A stretch of 64,000 nt of DNA from assembly GCA_022592445.1 (NCBI GenBank), contig JABYQR010000190.1, forward strand, positions 1-64,000. The letters are read 5' to 3'. A model generated the notes under the pieces. That model saw only the letters and a program-made list of their open reading frames with translations, had not been told where the DNA came from and searched no databases. Each line of letters starts with the position of its first letter. Position 1 is the stretch's first letter. Below, one piece after another: positions 1-9,206 of this stretch. The position numbers and the translations under genes are program-made. Source of the DNA: Cytidiella melzeri. Lineage: Eukaryota; Basidiomycota; Agaricomycetes; Polyporales; Irpicaceae.

Positions 1-1248
1 AAGACGGTTGTTGAGCCTGTCGTTAGCCTTCGCCCAGGAGCATCTTCAGCGTTATTACGCAAAGTGAATGTGTTGAAAGGGACAGAAAAGACCAAAGAGA
101 TCGAGCGTATTAACTCTCTTTCCGACGTGGACTTCGCAGGGGAGAATACAGCAGCTACAATGCTGGCGCTTGACGGAGACTTGCCTGCGGCACTTTCCAA
201 GAATAGTCGCCCTAATCCGAGACCTGTGACTCAGCAACCTACAACGACGGCAACCAGCAGTCCACCCACACCAACCACTACCAACTCAACCTCTCCCATC
301 TCTTCGAGGGGCCTCAACAACGCGCAGGCCACGGCAGCCGAAGCCGCAAGGTCGCCAACTCCTCCCAACCGTCCTGACATTCCCGACATTCATGGAACAG
401 ACAAACCTCCTTTGCAGCCAGATAGTGACCCTTCAAGCACCAGACAGTCCGACCGCGATGCCCCTGAGGCGAGTCCCCTCCTAGCATCCTACCAACATCC
501 GCTATCTTGCGCGGAGGCCTTGAAAACCAGCTGACCGTCAATCATCCACCGTCGACCCCTGACTGGATCCAGCAGCACTTGCGCAGATTTTCTGACTCCC
601 CTATGCTCGACGAACTCAAATCCGTATGGAGTCGTATCATTACCAACTGGGTACTCATTGAAGAAGAGCTGGATTTTGGTACGCCAGCTACCGGGCTCCC
701 GCCTGCTGGCCGTCCGTACGCAATTAACTTATGGATCCAGAACGCGCGTAGAAATGGCGTGGTCATCAAACCAGACGGCCATGCGCAATTCCAGAAGGAG
801 TGGTTCGCGTGGTGGGATTGCGTGAACCCAGAGTGGAGGCAGCGAGATTCAGGTAGACTGGTAATCGGGGGTGTAGGCGACTGGAGTGCCATGTTCAAAC
901 CGGGCAAATGTGGGTTCCTGTTGGTACTCGAGTGCCTTCTGGGGCTCCACATGGTCGCTCCTGTCGAAGATCTGACTGCGTCGATGCACGACGTGGACTG
1001 GGTCATAGTCCATGTCTTGGATGCTCTACGAGCACGGTAAGCTCTTCGCTATACTGGCCATTGAGACTGTATTGATCTGCTTTGACAGGAAAAAAGAGGC
1101 AGTCACTGATAGCAATGGAGAAAATGACCGCGCTACTAGTTCCACCCACCAGACAACGCAGCGCAAAGCCTCAGGCAGCAAGCGCTTGGCAAGTGATTCA
1201 TCGAACGTCAAGGCTGGGAGGTCAAAAAAACGCAGCCGGCGCAGCTGA
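1..1248 (+). pseudogene. KDZ-associated accessory protein, 3' part, frameshifted
   Basis: Same gene as complement(34436..37376) in copy B. The reading frame is open from base 1 (frame 1) to about 475, where a run of C is one base shorter than in copy B, and continues in another frame from about 507. A GT..AG intron at 1037-1088 joins to a last exon (1089-1248) ending in a basic KKRSRRS tail that could be a nuclear localisation signal. The conserved region is Trp-rich (WFAWWD, then PEWRQRD, then GDWS). Proteins of this type are, to my knowledge, common next to KDZ transposases in agarics. Function is unknown. The single-base deletion would truncate the protein if it is real rather than a sequencing error. 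Confidence 0.7.
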
Positions 1249-2007
1249 GCATGATACGCTCGCTTCTTCCGTGGCGGTGTCAGCACGCACTATTGTTTCC
1301 TTGTGATGTACGAACGTTCTCTCTTCTTGCTCTGCATGCAACTACGTATTGTACCTGTTTAATCACGATAAGGCCTGAATAATTATTCTTTTCTGCTGCT
1401 ATCTGATATAGAGTTCCCGACGCCCCGACACGATACCCTAAAACGATGGCCACCCCCCTGTATAGTCCTTGACGCCCCGACACAATACCAGTGTCATTCC
1501 GTAAGTGCTCCTCGACACCAGCACCTTGTAAACGCAGCCCGCAACCTAGCAGCTGCTCCCTACCTGCATCCTGCCCCCGCCCCCTACCTGCATCCTGCCC
1601 CCGCCCCCTACCCGCATCCCGCATCCCGAACCCGCACCCCGACACGCAACGCGCTCTTCATGCTTACATAACATTCACCCATCAGAACGACCCCGCCACC
1701 TGCTATACAGGTACCCTAGCTCGGTAGCTGCCTGCGGGAAGCAGCTGCCAGTGCCATTCCTGTGGCCCAGGCACGATTTACCGCCCGATATGACTGATAT
1801 TTGGCCTAACCACCGTATACGGTATGTCCCACAACCTCGTTTCAAGCTCAGCTGGGTGCTACAGCATGTCTGATTAATCAGACACTACCGACCAGCCAGC
1901 CCCTCCCTAGCAGTCTGATCAATCAGCAGCTACGGCTGTTTGATCAATCAGACTGGCAGGAAGTTGTGAGGGTTTGATTAATCAAACCTAGTACCACAGC
2001 TCCACCC
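1249..2007. repeat. Non-coding end and terminal inverted repeat of KDZ copy A
   Basis: Bases 1491-2007 match, as an inverted repeat, the far end of copy B (about 46000-46472) as well as 33682-34190. The repeat contains variable CCCGCA-type hexamer tracts (1565-1635), the palindrome CCGTATACGG near 1812, and a subterminal cluster of four AT-rich palindromes (1868-1990) built on TGATTAATCA or TGATCAATCA. No ORF of interest is seen between 1249 and 2007. Confidence 0.75.
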
Positions 2008-2158
2008 AATCCGAGTCACTGAGGAATCACAAGAGGCGCAACTTACTTAGTTGAAGCCGATTGACTCTTACAGCTCCCCCTGTCGCCTACTCCGATCGCC
2101 GACCCGATTAGCAGCATCGGACTTTGCGACAACGCCGATCCCGTATCAGTTCTTAACA
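2008..2158 (+). repeat. Gypsy-1 5' LTR, right-hand 151 bp
   Basis: Matches 9056-9206 of the 3' LTR with two differences, both transitions that break a CpG in one copy (near 2031 and 2127). It ends with TTAACA at 2153-2158, the 3' partner of the TATTA (ancestrally probably TGTTA) LTR start. The left-hand part was separated by the KDZ insertion and is found at 46473-46949. Confidence 0.85.
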
Positions 2159-2197
2159 GTATATTCGAACTTCCATCTCGTATTCCTCTCCTAGTTT

Positions 2198-3538
2198 ATG
2201 GCAACTCGCGTACAGACCAGATCCAAAACCTGCACCACAGCAGTAGTAACCGAATCAGCATCCGCACTCTCACCCGCCGCTCGCCAAGCCGCAATTATGT
2301 CTAGAAACCCATCTCCCACCCCCGCTGCCAGACGCCCCGAAGGATCCAAGAGAAAAGGGAAGGGAAAGGACCCCAACCCCAATCCCGATGGTGAAGGTGG
2401 AGGTGGAGGAGGTGACAATGGCGATGGTGATGATGAACATGGCGATAATAACGACGAGGATGGAGGGAACCCGATTGAACAACTAACAGTGGCTATCACC
2501 AGAGCCCTGAGGAATAACTCGTTGGGAACCTCTGCCAAATTCCGCGTCCCCGATTCCTTCGACGGCTCCGATCCCGCCAAACTCCGAAACTTCCTCACTC
2601 AGTGCGAAGTCTACTTCTGCTCGAGCCCCTCCAAGTTCAACACTGGTCAGAAGAAGGTCATGTTCGCCTTCTCCTATTTGACCGACGCCGCTCTCGAGTG
2701 GTTTGAATTGAAGTTCCTCCAGTACCAGCAATGGGAGGACACCCATTTTAACCAATCAATTTCTCGCGCCCACTCCCCGTACGCCGACTCCGAGGACTCG
2801 GCAAACGAGGTAGCCGAGACGTTAGGGACTAAGTTCTCGGAGTATGACTGGCTCAAGAACTGGACTGCCTTCGTCGCCGAGATCCGCACTCACTTCGGGC
2901 CTGCGGACGATGTCGGCGAAGCCGAGCGAAAGCTCTCCAACCTCCAGATGCCGTCCGACAAAAAACTATTCTGGTATAACCTTCGGTTCACTCGCTACGC
3001 TGTCCGAACGGGCTGGGACAACCGCGCCCTCCGATTCCGATACTACGACGGTCTCCCTGAACGTCTGCAAGATAACATCACGACGAACGGCAAGCTGAAC
3101 TCCCTCTCGAGCCTTCAGCAGATGGCTCTGAAATGGGATCAACGATACTGGGAACGTCAGGGTGAAAGGAAAAAGACCGATCGGGAACCAAAACCCGCTA
3201 AGTCGACCTCTACCTCAACTACTACCACTACTACTACTGCTGCCCCCGTTGCTTCGGGTTCTAGGCAGCATAATCGGAACTCTCATCCTCCCGCTACCAC
3301 TACCGTATCCACCTCAATCTCCACCGCAACGCCGAAGCCGAACCCGATCGCTAACCTCCTAGGCAGCGACGGTAAGCTCTCGGTTAACGAACGAGCTCGC
3401 CGCATTGCAAACAACCTCTGTTTGTTCTGCGGCCTACCCGGACATCGCGCAAGCGAGTGTCGCCGTGCAGGAAAGGCCCGAGCGGCCCAACTCGCATCGT
3501 CGACCGCTACCGCCGACTCCGGGTCGGGAAAAGTCTGA
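2198..3538 (+). CDS. gag: Gypsy-1 Gag polyprotein
   Basis: 446 codons. The N-terminal third is low-complexity (Gly/Asp-rich after a basic Lys/Gly stretch). The middle (about residues 105-310) looks like a retrotransposon capsid region with several Trp residues. The C-terminus has one CCHC zinc knuckle (CLFCGLPGHRASEC, about residues 409-422) for RNA packaging. The ATG at 2198 lies 40 nt after the LTR end and is the first in frame. The stop TGA (3536-3538) lies just after a GGGAAAA heptamer, and pol overlaps in the -1 frame. No disruptions are seen. Confidence 0.9.
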   Translation: MATRVQTRSKTCTTAVVTESASALSPAARQAAIMSRNPSPTPAARRPEGSKRKGKGKDPNPNPDGEGGGGGGDNGDGDDEHGDNNDEDGGNPIEQLTVAITRALRNNSLGTSAKFRVPDSFDGSDPAKLRNFLTQCEVYFCSSPSKFNTGQKKVMFAFSYLTDAALEWFELKFLQYQQWEDTHFNQSISRAHSPYADSEDSANEVAETLGTKFSEYDWLKNWTAFVAEIRTHFGPADDVGEAERKLSNLQMPSDKKLFWYNLRFTRYAVRTGWDNRALRFRYYDGLPERLQDNITTNGKLNSLSSLQQMALKWDQRYWERQGERKKTDREPKPAKSTSTSTTTTTTTAAPVASGSRQHNRNSHPPATTTVSTSISTATPKPNPIANLLGSDGKLSVNERARRIANNLCLFCGLPGHRASECRRAGKARAAQLASSTATADSGSGKV

Positions 3539-6500
3539 GCAGCCCTCAGTCCTCCGCACAAGTCGAGGGCTGCGCTGAACCCGCTCGTGCACCTATGGAG
3601 GTATTTCTCAACGCGTCCAGTCTTTTCTCCAATGCTTTATATATTTCAGTATCCTGTCCCGATTTCCCACTTATGCCTCTTCATGCTCTAGTAGACAGCG
3701 GTTCTTCACATTGTTTTATGGACATTTCCACCGCGCAGAAGTTTGCTTTACCGATCCGATCCATTCCGCCGATTCCGCTCCGATTGTTCGATGGACTTTC
3801 ACGGTCTTTGATTCAATTCATGATAACACTCCCGATCCTCTTTCCGTCCGGAAAAACCTGTACGATTCTGTTCTACATCACAAATCTTGACAAATCTGCT
3901 TCTATCGTTCTAGGATACGACTGGCTCTCCCGCTACAACCCGTTGGTTGACTGGGCTAAGGGCCGTATTACCTTCCAGAACTCTGAAGAATCTCCGACTA
4001 GGAGTCCCTCTGACGTTGATAGCTCCGATGAGCCCGACTCGGACACTCCCGCACCTCATGCTTCAGCTGTCCCACCAGTATCCTTTATAGGAGCTGCCGC
4101 TTATATGCGTGCATGCAAACTGCCAGGCTCTGTCCAGATGCGACTTTCGTTGCGCACAGCGCAAATACCCACATCCGATCACAACCCCGACCTCTCAGCC
4201 CTCCCATCCAATTATCATGAATTCGCTGATGTGTTTTCCAACGCAAAGGCCGACATCTTAGCCCCCCATTGTCCCTACGACCTTAGGATCGAACTAGACA
4301 GCGATAAGCCGCTCCCGCCGAGTCCGATGTACTCGCTCTCCGCGGTCGAGCAGAAAGCCCTCCGAGAATTCTTGGACGAAAACGTCAACTCGGGTTTTAT
4401 TCGCCAATCGACTTCTCCGCATGGTGCTCCGATTCTCTTCGTCAAGAAGAAGGACGGTACTCTCCGACTCTGCGTCGACTATCGGGCACTCAACAAAATT
4501 ACCAAGAAGGATCGCTACCCTTTGCCACTCATTTCCGATCTTCTTAACAGTCCGGGCAAGGCCCGGCTATACACCAAAATTGATCTCTGTCACGCCTACC
4601 ACCTAGTCCGCATCGCCGAAGGCGATGAGTGGAAAACCACTTTCCGAACCCGATACGGCTCTTTCGAATGGCTAGTAATGCCGTTCGGACTTTCCAACGC
4701 ACCGGCCGTTTTCCAACGCTTCATGAACGACATCTTCCAGGATCTCTTGGACGTCAATGTCATCGTTTACCTCGATGACATTCTGGTCTTCTCCGACGAC
4801 ATCCAGTCGCACAAGAAGCACGTCAAGGAAGTGTTACGCCGACTCCGATTGCATGGGCTCTACGCCCGAGCCGATAAATGCGAATTCCACAGGGACACGG
4901 TAGAATATCTGGGTTTTATCCTTTCGCCAGAAGGCCTTCGTATGTCTTCCGACAAAGTCCAGACTATCCTCGACTGGCCGACCCCTCGTAAGGTAAAGGA
5001 CATCCAGTCCTTCCTCGGGTTCGCCAACTTCTATCGCCAATTCATTCCGAATTACTCCAATATTACCGTTCCACCTACCCGACTCACTCGCAAGACAGCG
5101 ACTTGGGCCTGGACCGAACAGTGCCAGACAGCTTTCGACTCCCTTAAACATTCCTTCACTACAGCTCCTGTTCTTGTGCAGTGGAATCCCGATACAACCA
5201 TTATTGTGGAAACCGATGCCTCCGACTACGCCCTCGGCGCCATCCTCTCTATCGTCTCCGATGGAGAAATACACCCGGTCGCTTTTCACTCTCGAACTTT
5301 CACCGCTCCCGAGTTGAATTACGACGTACATGACAAGGAACTCCTTGCTATTCATGAAGCCTTCCGGACTTGGCGCCATTACCTCGAGGGAACGCTGACT
5401 CCGATTGACGTTGTCACCGATCACAAGAATCTGGAGTACTTCTCTACTACGAAACTCCTCACCCGACGACAGGCTCGTTGGTCCGAATTCCTATCCAGTT
5501 TTAATCTTGTTATCCGATTCCGACCCGGAAAGCTCGGTACTAAGCCCGATGCCTTGACTAGACGATGGGACGTCTACCCTAAAGAGGGAGGTAGCGACTA
5601 TGCTAGTGTCAACCCGCACAACTTCAAGCCTATCTTTTCCTCCGAACATCTCATCGCTTCTATACGCGCAACAGCCCTTATGGAACCAACTCTTCGCAGT
5701 GTCTATGTCTTCGACTCTGAAGAACTCTACCAGGATATCCTCCGATCACTCCCATCCGACACCTACGCTACTCAGCTCCGATCCAAGCCTCTTCCTCCGA
5801 GGTGGTCTGATGAGCCTAACGGCTTACTCTTACATGACGGCGAAATCTATGTCCCCGATGTTGGTGACCTCCGACTCCAAGTCTTACGTTACCGACATGA
5901 CCATCTTCTATCCGGTCACTACGGAGTCAGCAAGACGTTAGCTCTTATCCGTCGGGAATTTTCCTGGCCCAAACTCCGAACCTTCGTTACCGATTACTGC
6001 AAGTCTTGTACGACTTGTAAACGATCTAAGGCCCCGAGACATAAGCCCTACGGAACAGTCCAACAGCTCCCGGTCCCGACTCGGCCCTGGGATTCGATAT
6101 CCATGGACTTCATAGAACAACTCCCCGATTCCGATGGTTTCACTGCCATACTCGTCATTGTAGACCGCCTCAGCAAGCAAGGCATATTCATTCCCACCTA
6201 CGATACTATCGACTCTCCAGGCCTTGCTAAACTGTTTGTCCTTCACGTCTTCTCCAAGCACGGAGTTCCATCACACTGTACCTCCGATCGGGGTACCGAG
6301 TTTGTTTCGCGATTCTTCCGAGCCTTGGGACAGGCACTGGATATGAACCTACACTTCACTTCCGGTTACCATCCCGAAGCCGATGGACAGACCGAACGGA
6401 CGAACCAGACCCTGGAACAATACCTCCGAGCGTACTGCAACTACCAGCAAGACAACTGGTTGGGCTTGCTCCCGCTTGCCGAGTTTGCATTCAACAATGT

Positions 6501-7182
6501 CCCCAGTGCCACTACAGGCATATCTCCGTTCTTCGCCAATAAAGGCTATCACCCAAACCTTACCATTTACCCCGAACGCAGTCTCGCTTCCTCTCGCGCC
6601 CATGAACTCGCAGTAAACCTCGAGGACTTGCACGAACACCTGAAAGAAAATATGCGCAAAGCCCAACTCCGATACCAAGGTCCCGCCGATGCCGTTCGTA
6701 CACCACCGCCAACCTGGGACATCGGTGATCGGGTTTTCGTTAAAGCCAAGTACTTCAATACCACTCGTCCGTCCAAGAAGCTTACCGAGAAATACTTCGG
6801 CCCATTCGAAATCATAGGAGGCGTAGGACCGCAATCCTTTACCCTCCGACTTCCCGATGCTATGCGAGCCGTTCACCCCGTTTACCATGTTTCCATGCTC
6901 GAACCATACACTCCTAGCGAAATCCCGAATCGCGTTCCTTCCCCACCACCTCCGATTGAGATTGACGGCGAAATCGAGTATGAGATCGCAGAAGTCCTCG
7001 ACTCAAAACTTGACCGCCGACGCCGAGCTTGTCCAATCCTCTACCTAGTTCGGTGGTCGGTTTACGAAGGAACCGATGAAGAAACATCTTGGGTACTCGC
7101 AACCGAACTTGACCGAGCCCCCGAAGCCGTTGCCGAGTTCCACTTGCGATATCCAAAGAAGCCTGGTCCTTTATCATTGTAA
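3457..7182 (+). CDS. pol: Gypsy-1 Pol (PR-RT-RNase H-integrase-chromodomain)
   Basis: 1241 codons open, of which those before about residue 24 are probably not used because entry is expected at the frameshift site. Protease DSGSS with Asp near residue 80. Reverse transcriptase with YLDD near 438-441. Ty3-type RNase H (TDASDYALGA, then the TDHKNL motif). Integrase with an HHCC zinc finger near 815-855 and the D,D35E core starting near residue 883 (SMDFIEQL; SDRGTEF; then QTERTNQ). A GPY/F-like module (KYFGPFEI) follows, then a chromodomain near 1172-1225 (YLVRWSVYEGTDEETSW). This domain order defines chromoviruses; the chromodomain is known to steer insertion to marked chromatin. All key residues seen are present, so it may be active. 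Confidence 0.93.
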   Translation: MSPCRKGPSGPTRIVDRYRRLRVGKSLSSPQSSAQVEGCAEPARAPMEVFLNASSLFSNALYISVSCPDFPLMPLHALVDSGSSHCFMDISTAQKFALPIRSIPPIPLRLFDGLSRSLIQFMITLPILFPSGKTCTILFYITNLDKSASIVLGYDWLSRYNPLVDWAKGRITFQNSEESPTRSPSDVDSSDEPDSDTPAPHASAVPPVSFIGAAAYMRACKLPGSVQMRLSLRTAQIPTSDHNPDLSALPSNYHEFADVFSNAKADILAPHCPYDLRIELDSDKPLPPSPMYSLSAVEQKALREFLDENVNSGFIRQSTSPHGAPILFVKKKDGTLRLCVDYRALNKITKKDRYPLPLISDLLNSPGKARLYTKIDLCHAYHLVRIAEGDEWKTTFRTRYGSFEWLVMPFGLSNAPAVFQRFMNDIFQDLLDVNVIVYLDDILVFSDDIQSHKKHVKEVLRRLRLHGLYARADKCEFHRDTVEYLGFILSPEGLRMSSDKVQTILDWPTPRKVKDIQSFLGFANFYRQFIPNYSNITVPPTRLTRKTATWAWTEQCQTAFDSLKHSFTTAPVLVQWNPDTTIIVETDASDYALGAILSIVSDGEIHPVAFHSRTFTAPELNYDVHDKELLAIHEAFRTWRHYLEGTLTPIDVVTDHKNLEYFSTTKLLTRRQARWSEFLSSFNLVIRFRPGKLGTKPDALTRRWDVYPKEGGSDYASVNPHNFKPIFSSEHLIASIRATALMEPTLRSVYVFDSEELYQDILRSLPSDTYATQLRSKPLPPRWSDEPNGLLLHDGEIYVPDVGDLRLQVLRYRHDHLLSGHYGVSKTLALIRREFSWPKLRTFVTDYCKSCTTCKRSKAPRHKPYGTVQQLPVPTRPWDSISMDFIEQLPDSDGFTAILVIVDRLSKQGIFIPTYDTIDSPGLAKLFVLHVFSKHGVPSHCTSDRGTEFVSRFFRALGQALDMNLHFTSGYHPEADGQTERTNQTLEQYLRAYCNYQQDNWLGLLPLAEFAFNNVPSATTGISPFFANKGYHPNLTIYPERSLASSRAHELAVNLEDLHEHLKENMRKAQLRYQGPADAVRTPPPTWDIGDRVFVKAKYFNTTRPSKKLTEKYFGPFEIIGGVGPQSFTLRLPDAMRAVHPVYHVSMLEPYTPSEIPNRVPSPPPPIEIDGEIEYEIAEVLDSKLDRRRRACPILYLVRWSVYEGTDEETSWVLATELDRAPEAVAEFHLRYPKKPGPLSL
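3526..3573 (+). promoter_or_regulatory. -1 ribosomal frameshift signal between gag and pol
   Basis: GGGAAAA at 3526-3532 is in gag frame as G GGA AAA, which matches the X XXY YYZ rule. Then come a 6-nt spacer holding the gag stop (3533-3538) and a perfect 9-bp GC-rich stem: 3539-3547 pairs with 3565-3573, with a 17-nt loop. After a -1 slip the frame reads straight into the pol ORF. CCTCC in the loop (3551-3555) could pair with GGAGG at 3597-3601 to form a pseudoknot. Confidence 0.8.
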
Positions 7183-7309
7183 TTCATTTGTTCAACATAT
7201 CCCATCTTATTTTTATCTCCGAATTTCTCCGAGTCCGATTCGCTCTCACACTTCAAGACAACAAGAAAAAGAAAACTATATTTTACAACAAATACAAAGA
7301 AAGTATTAT

Positions 7310-8417
7310 CTACTTCTTTGCCTTCCTCTTCCCCTCAACGACCGAGATCTCCGAGTCCGACCCATCCTCCTGCCCCATCCACTCCTGCCAGAGGACAAAG
7401 TTCCTCCGAGTCACGTCGATTAACTCCCGGACAAGGTCCTGGAGCACCTCGACGTTACGGTTGAGCTCCCTGAGCTCGGACTCCAAATCGGTCGCCTCGG
7501 ACGACTCAGGCTCATCGGCGTGCTCCACCAACTCCCGATGTTTCTTGCCCTTGTGCAAGAAGACCTTCGCCTTGTACTTCTTCATCTTATTCGGCCGGCT
7601 ACTCGCCTCGGACCCCTTCCTCTTCTTCGACGACGAGGCCTCGGAGTTCCCTGACGCCGCCTTCGCGATCGGGGGTGCGACGAGCCGATTCGCCGACCCC
7701 GATGGCGCCTCAGACAACTGCCCCACCGTCTTCACCTTCACTCCACCCATCTCGCACTTCTGCTTGTCCTTGAAGCACTTCGCGCACGAGGACCCCCGAC
7801 CGTTCACCTTCCACAGGCACTGGGCGCCGATCCTGGCGCACCGATCGCAGTCGTTTCCGACCGCCATGCCCTCTGGGATGGAGGCATCAACCATCTCCAC
7901 ATCACCCCCATCTTTCTCCTCGCCCGACAGGTCCGAGTCCGCGATGGTCGGCGCCGATTTTGCCTTTGCCTTTCCTTTCTGTTTCCCCAGGGTGACCGCC
8001 TTTGCGGCCTCCGTCACCGCGACCATAGGGTTGGCCCCCGATCCCGACGCGACTGACGCTGCCTTCTGCTTGGGCTTAGCCTTCGACTTCCCCTTTGCTG
8101 CCTCTGCCACTTTCTTCGCCTCAGCCGCATCCCGAGCCTGCTGCTCGGCCAGCCGATCGGCCTTGGCCTGAGCAACCCTCTGGGCCTCCTTCTCCTTCTC
8201 CTTCTCCTCAGCCTCTCTCGCTATCTCTCGCGCCATCTCCGCCTCCAGTTCGGCCTCCTCGTCCTGCAATTGCTGTTGCTCCGCGGCGAATCGCTGTTGA
8301 GCCTCCTCGCGTTGCCGACAAAGACGCTCGACTCTCTGGGCAGTAGTTTCTGACAACAGAAATGAAGTCAGCAAATAGAGCCGATTCCGATTATGACTTA
8401 CCAGCAGGGGCAGACAT
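7310..8417 (-). CDS. Antisense Zn2Cys6-like coiled-coil protein inside Gypsy-1
   Basis: Encoded opposite to gag-pol, between pol and the 3' LTR. Predicted as two exons: ATG at 8417-8415 starting MSAPAE, intron 8350-8401 (GTAAGT..CAG), long exon 8349-7310; about 351 aa. An ORF reading into the intron starts further upstream, but the spliced start is better. Residues ~15-110 are a Glu/Ala/Lys-rich predicted coiled coil. In the middle there is CX2CX6CX10CX2CX6C (CDRCARIGAQC, then CAKCFKDKQKC), which is the spacing of a fungal binuclear zinc cluster. A basic segment (KKRKGSEASS), then an acidic coiled tail with a KGKRKAKK-like end. The zinc cluster suggests nucleic-acid binding. Its role in the element is unknown. 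Alternatives: antisense regulator of the element, or captured host gene. Confidence 0.7.
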
Positions 8418-8571
8418 TTCCGATAATGCGCAAGTTGTTTTGTTGGGTAGTGGGAGTTGGGGTGAAAAGTGTCAAAATCCACATCGTCAGTCAGTCCTTG
8501 GTTTTTATACGCCTATCGCTATCTCCAATCATCAAGACGGGAGAAGCATTGCCCTCAGGGGTTCGGGCCTT

Positions 8572-8584
8572 AAGGGGGAGGTAC
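8572..8584 (+). other. Gypsy-1 polypurine tract
   Basis: AAGGGGGAGGTAC directly precedes the 3' LTR start, the expected site of plus-strand DNA priming. Confidence 0.7.
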
Positions 8585-9206
8585 TATTACGATCCGATCC
8601 GATCACGTGATCGGCACCGGACATCCGACATCCTTATCCTCGCACAGCCACATCCTCAACTCGTCACACGGTCCAACACCGATGTTCCTCCGATTTACCT
8701 TGTGCTTGCTATCACCGGTTTCATCAGTTGTAGATATCCCTTTGTACTTTTTCTCCGAATTTCCTCCGACTCCAATTATTCGCCTGATCTAATCCTCTCT
8801 TGTCTCGGACCATACATGCATGCCTTATCGGACTTACAACTTCTAGTACTATATAACCAGACTCAATTGTACAGTAGAAGTTTAAGTTCGAATATCGAAT
8901 AAGATCCCCATCCTATTCCTACCTCTTCATTCGACTTCACTTGCTGAAGTTGTCTTACTCGTCGTTGCCCGACTTCTGTTCTGAAACTCTTCCTCCGACT
9001 TCGTCTTCGCCGACCCCGAGTCTCCGAGGCCGAACCCTTGATCTTGCTAAGTCCAAATCCGAGTCACTGAGGAATCACGAGAGGCGCAACTTACTTAGTT
9101 GAAGCCGATTGACTCTTACAGCTCCCCCTGTCGCCTACTCCGATCGCCGACCCGATTAGCAGCATTGGACTTTGCGACAACGCCGATCCCGTATCAGTTC
9201 TTAACA
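8585..9206 (+). repeat. Gypsy-1 3' LTR (622 bp)
   Basis: Runs from TATTACG (the consensus start is probably TGTTACG, with one G to A change) to TTAACA. The left 478 bp match 46473-46949 (reverse) and the right 151 bp match 2008-2158. A TATATAA at 8850-8856 is a good core promoter candidate. The palindrome GATCACGTGATC lies near the start (8600-8611). Confidence 0.88.

Larger units (their letters stand above)
1..2007 (-). mobile_element. KDZ DNA transposon, copy A (partial, continues off left edge)
   Basis: The segment is the reverse complement of 33682-35684 in copy B, matching base for base except for three differences found by eye: C4 versus C5 at 475-478, A/G at 1105 and T/C at 1278. It holds the end of an accessory gene and one terminal inverted repeat. 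The element ends at 2007, where Gypsy-1 LTR sequence begins with the 7-bp AATCCGA that is also found at the other KDZ end (46473-46479, reverse strand). This fits a target-site duplication. The transposase end lies outside the window. Strand is given relative to the transposase of copy B. Confidence 0.8.
2008..9206 (+). mobile_element. Gypsy-1: Ty3/Gypsy chromovirus LTR retrotransposon
   Basis: Order: remaining 3' part of the 5' LTR (2008-2158), gag, pol (protease-RT-RNase H-integrase-chromodomain), an antisense gene, polypurine tract, full 3' LTR. The rest of the 5' LTR is found at 46473-46949 in reverse orientation. The two LTRs differ at about six positions over about 620 bp, so the insertion is fairly recent. 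The base group after the 3' LTR is ATTTG (9207-9211); the 5 nt before the 5' LTR, read on the reverse strand at 46954-46950, are ATTCG. This is a 5-bp target duplication with one transition. Gag and pol are open. No TGG-type tRNA primer site was recognised after the 5' LTR. Confidence 0.88.

Noticed and set aside
1960..1995. Palindrome followed by CTAG-T, resembling a Helitron 3' end
   Set aside because: The same sequence is part of long terminal inverted repeats bracketing a KDZ transposase, and homology runs 8-13 bp beyond it. No Rep/helicase gene is present.
4834..5424. 196-codon minus-strand ORF inside Gypsy-1 pol
   Set aside because: It lies entirely antisense to the conserved RT/RNase H coding region, has no domain and no splice support; a shadow frame.
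9056..9206. Apparent tandem copy of the Gypsy-1 5' internal region after the 3' LTR
   Set aside because: It is the right-hand end of the LTR itself; the matching 2008-2158 is the remaining part of the 5' LTR.
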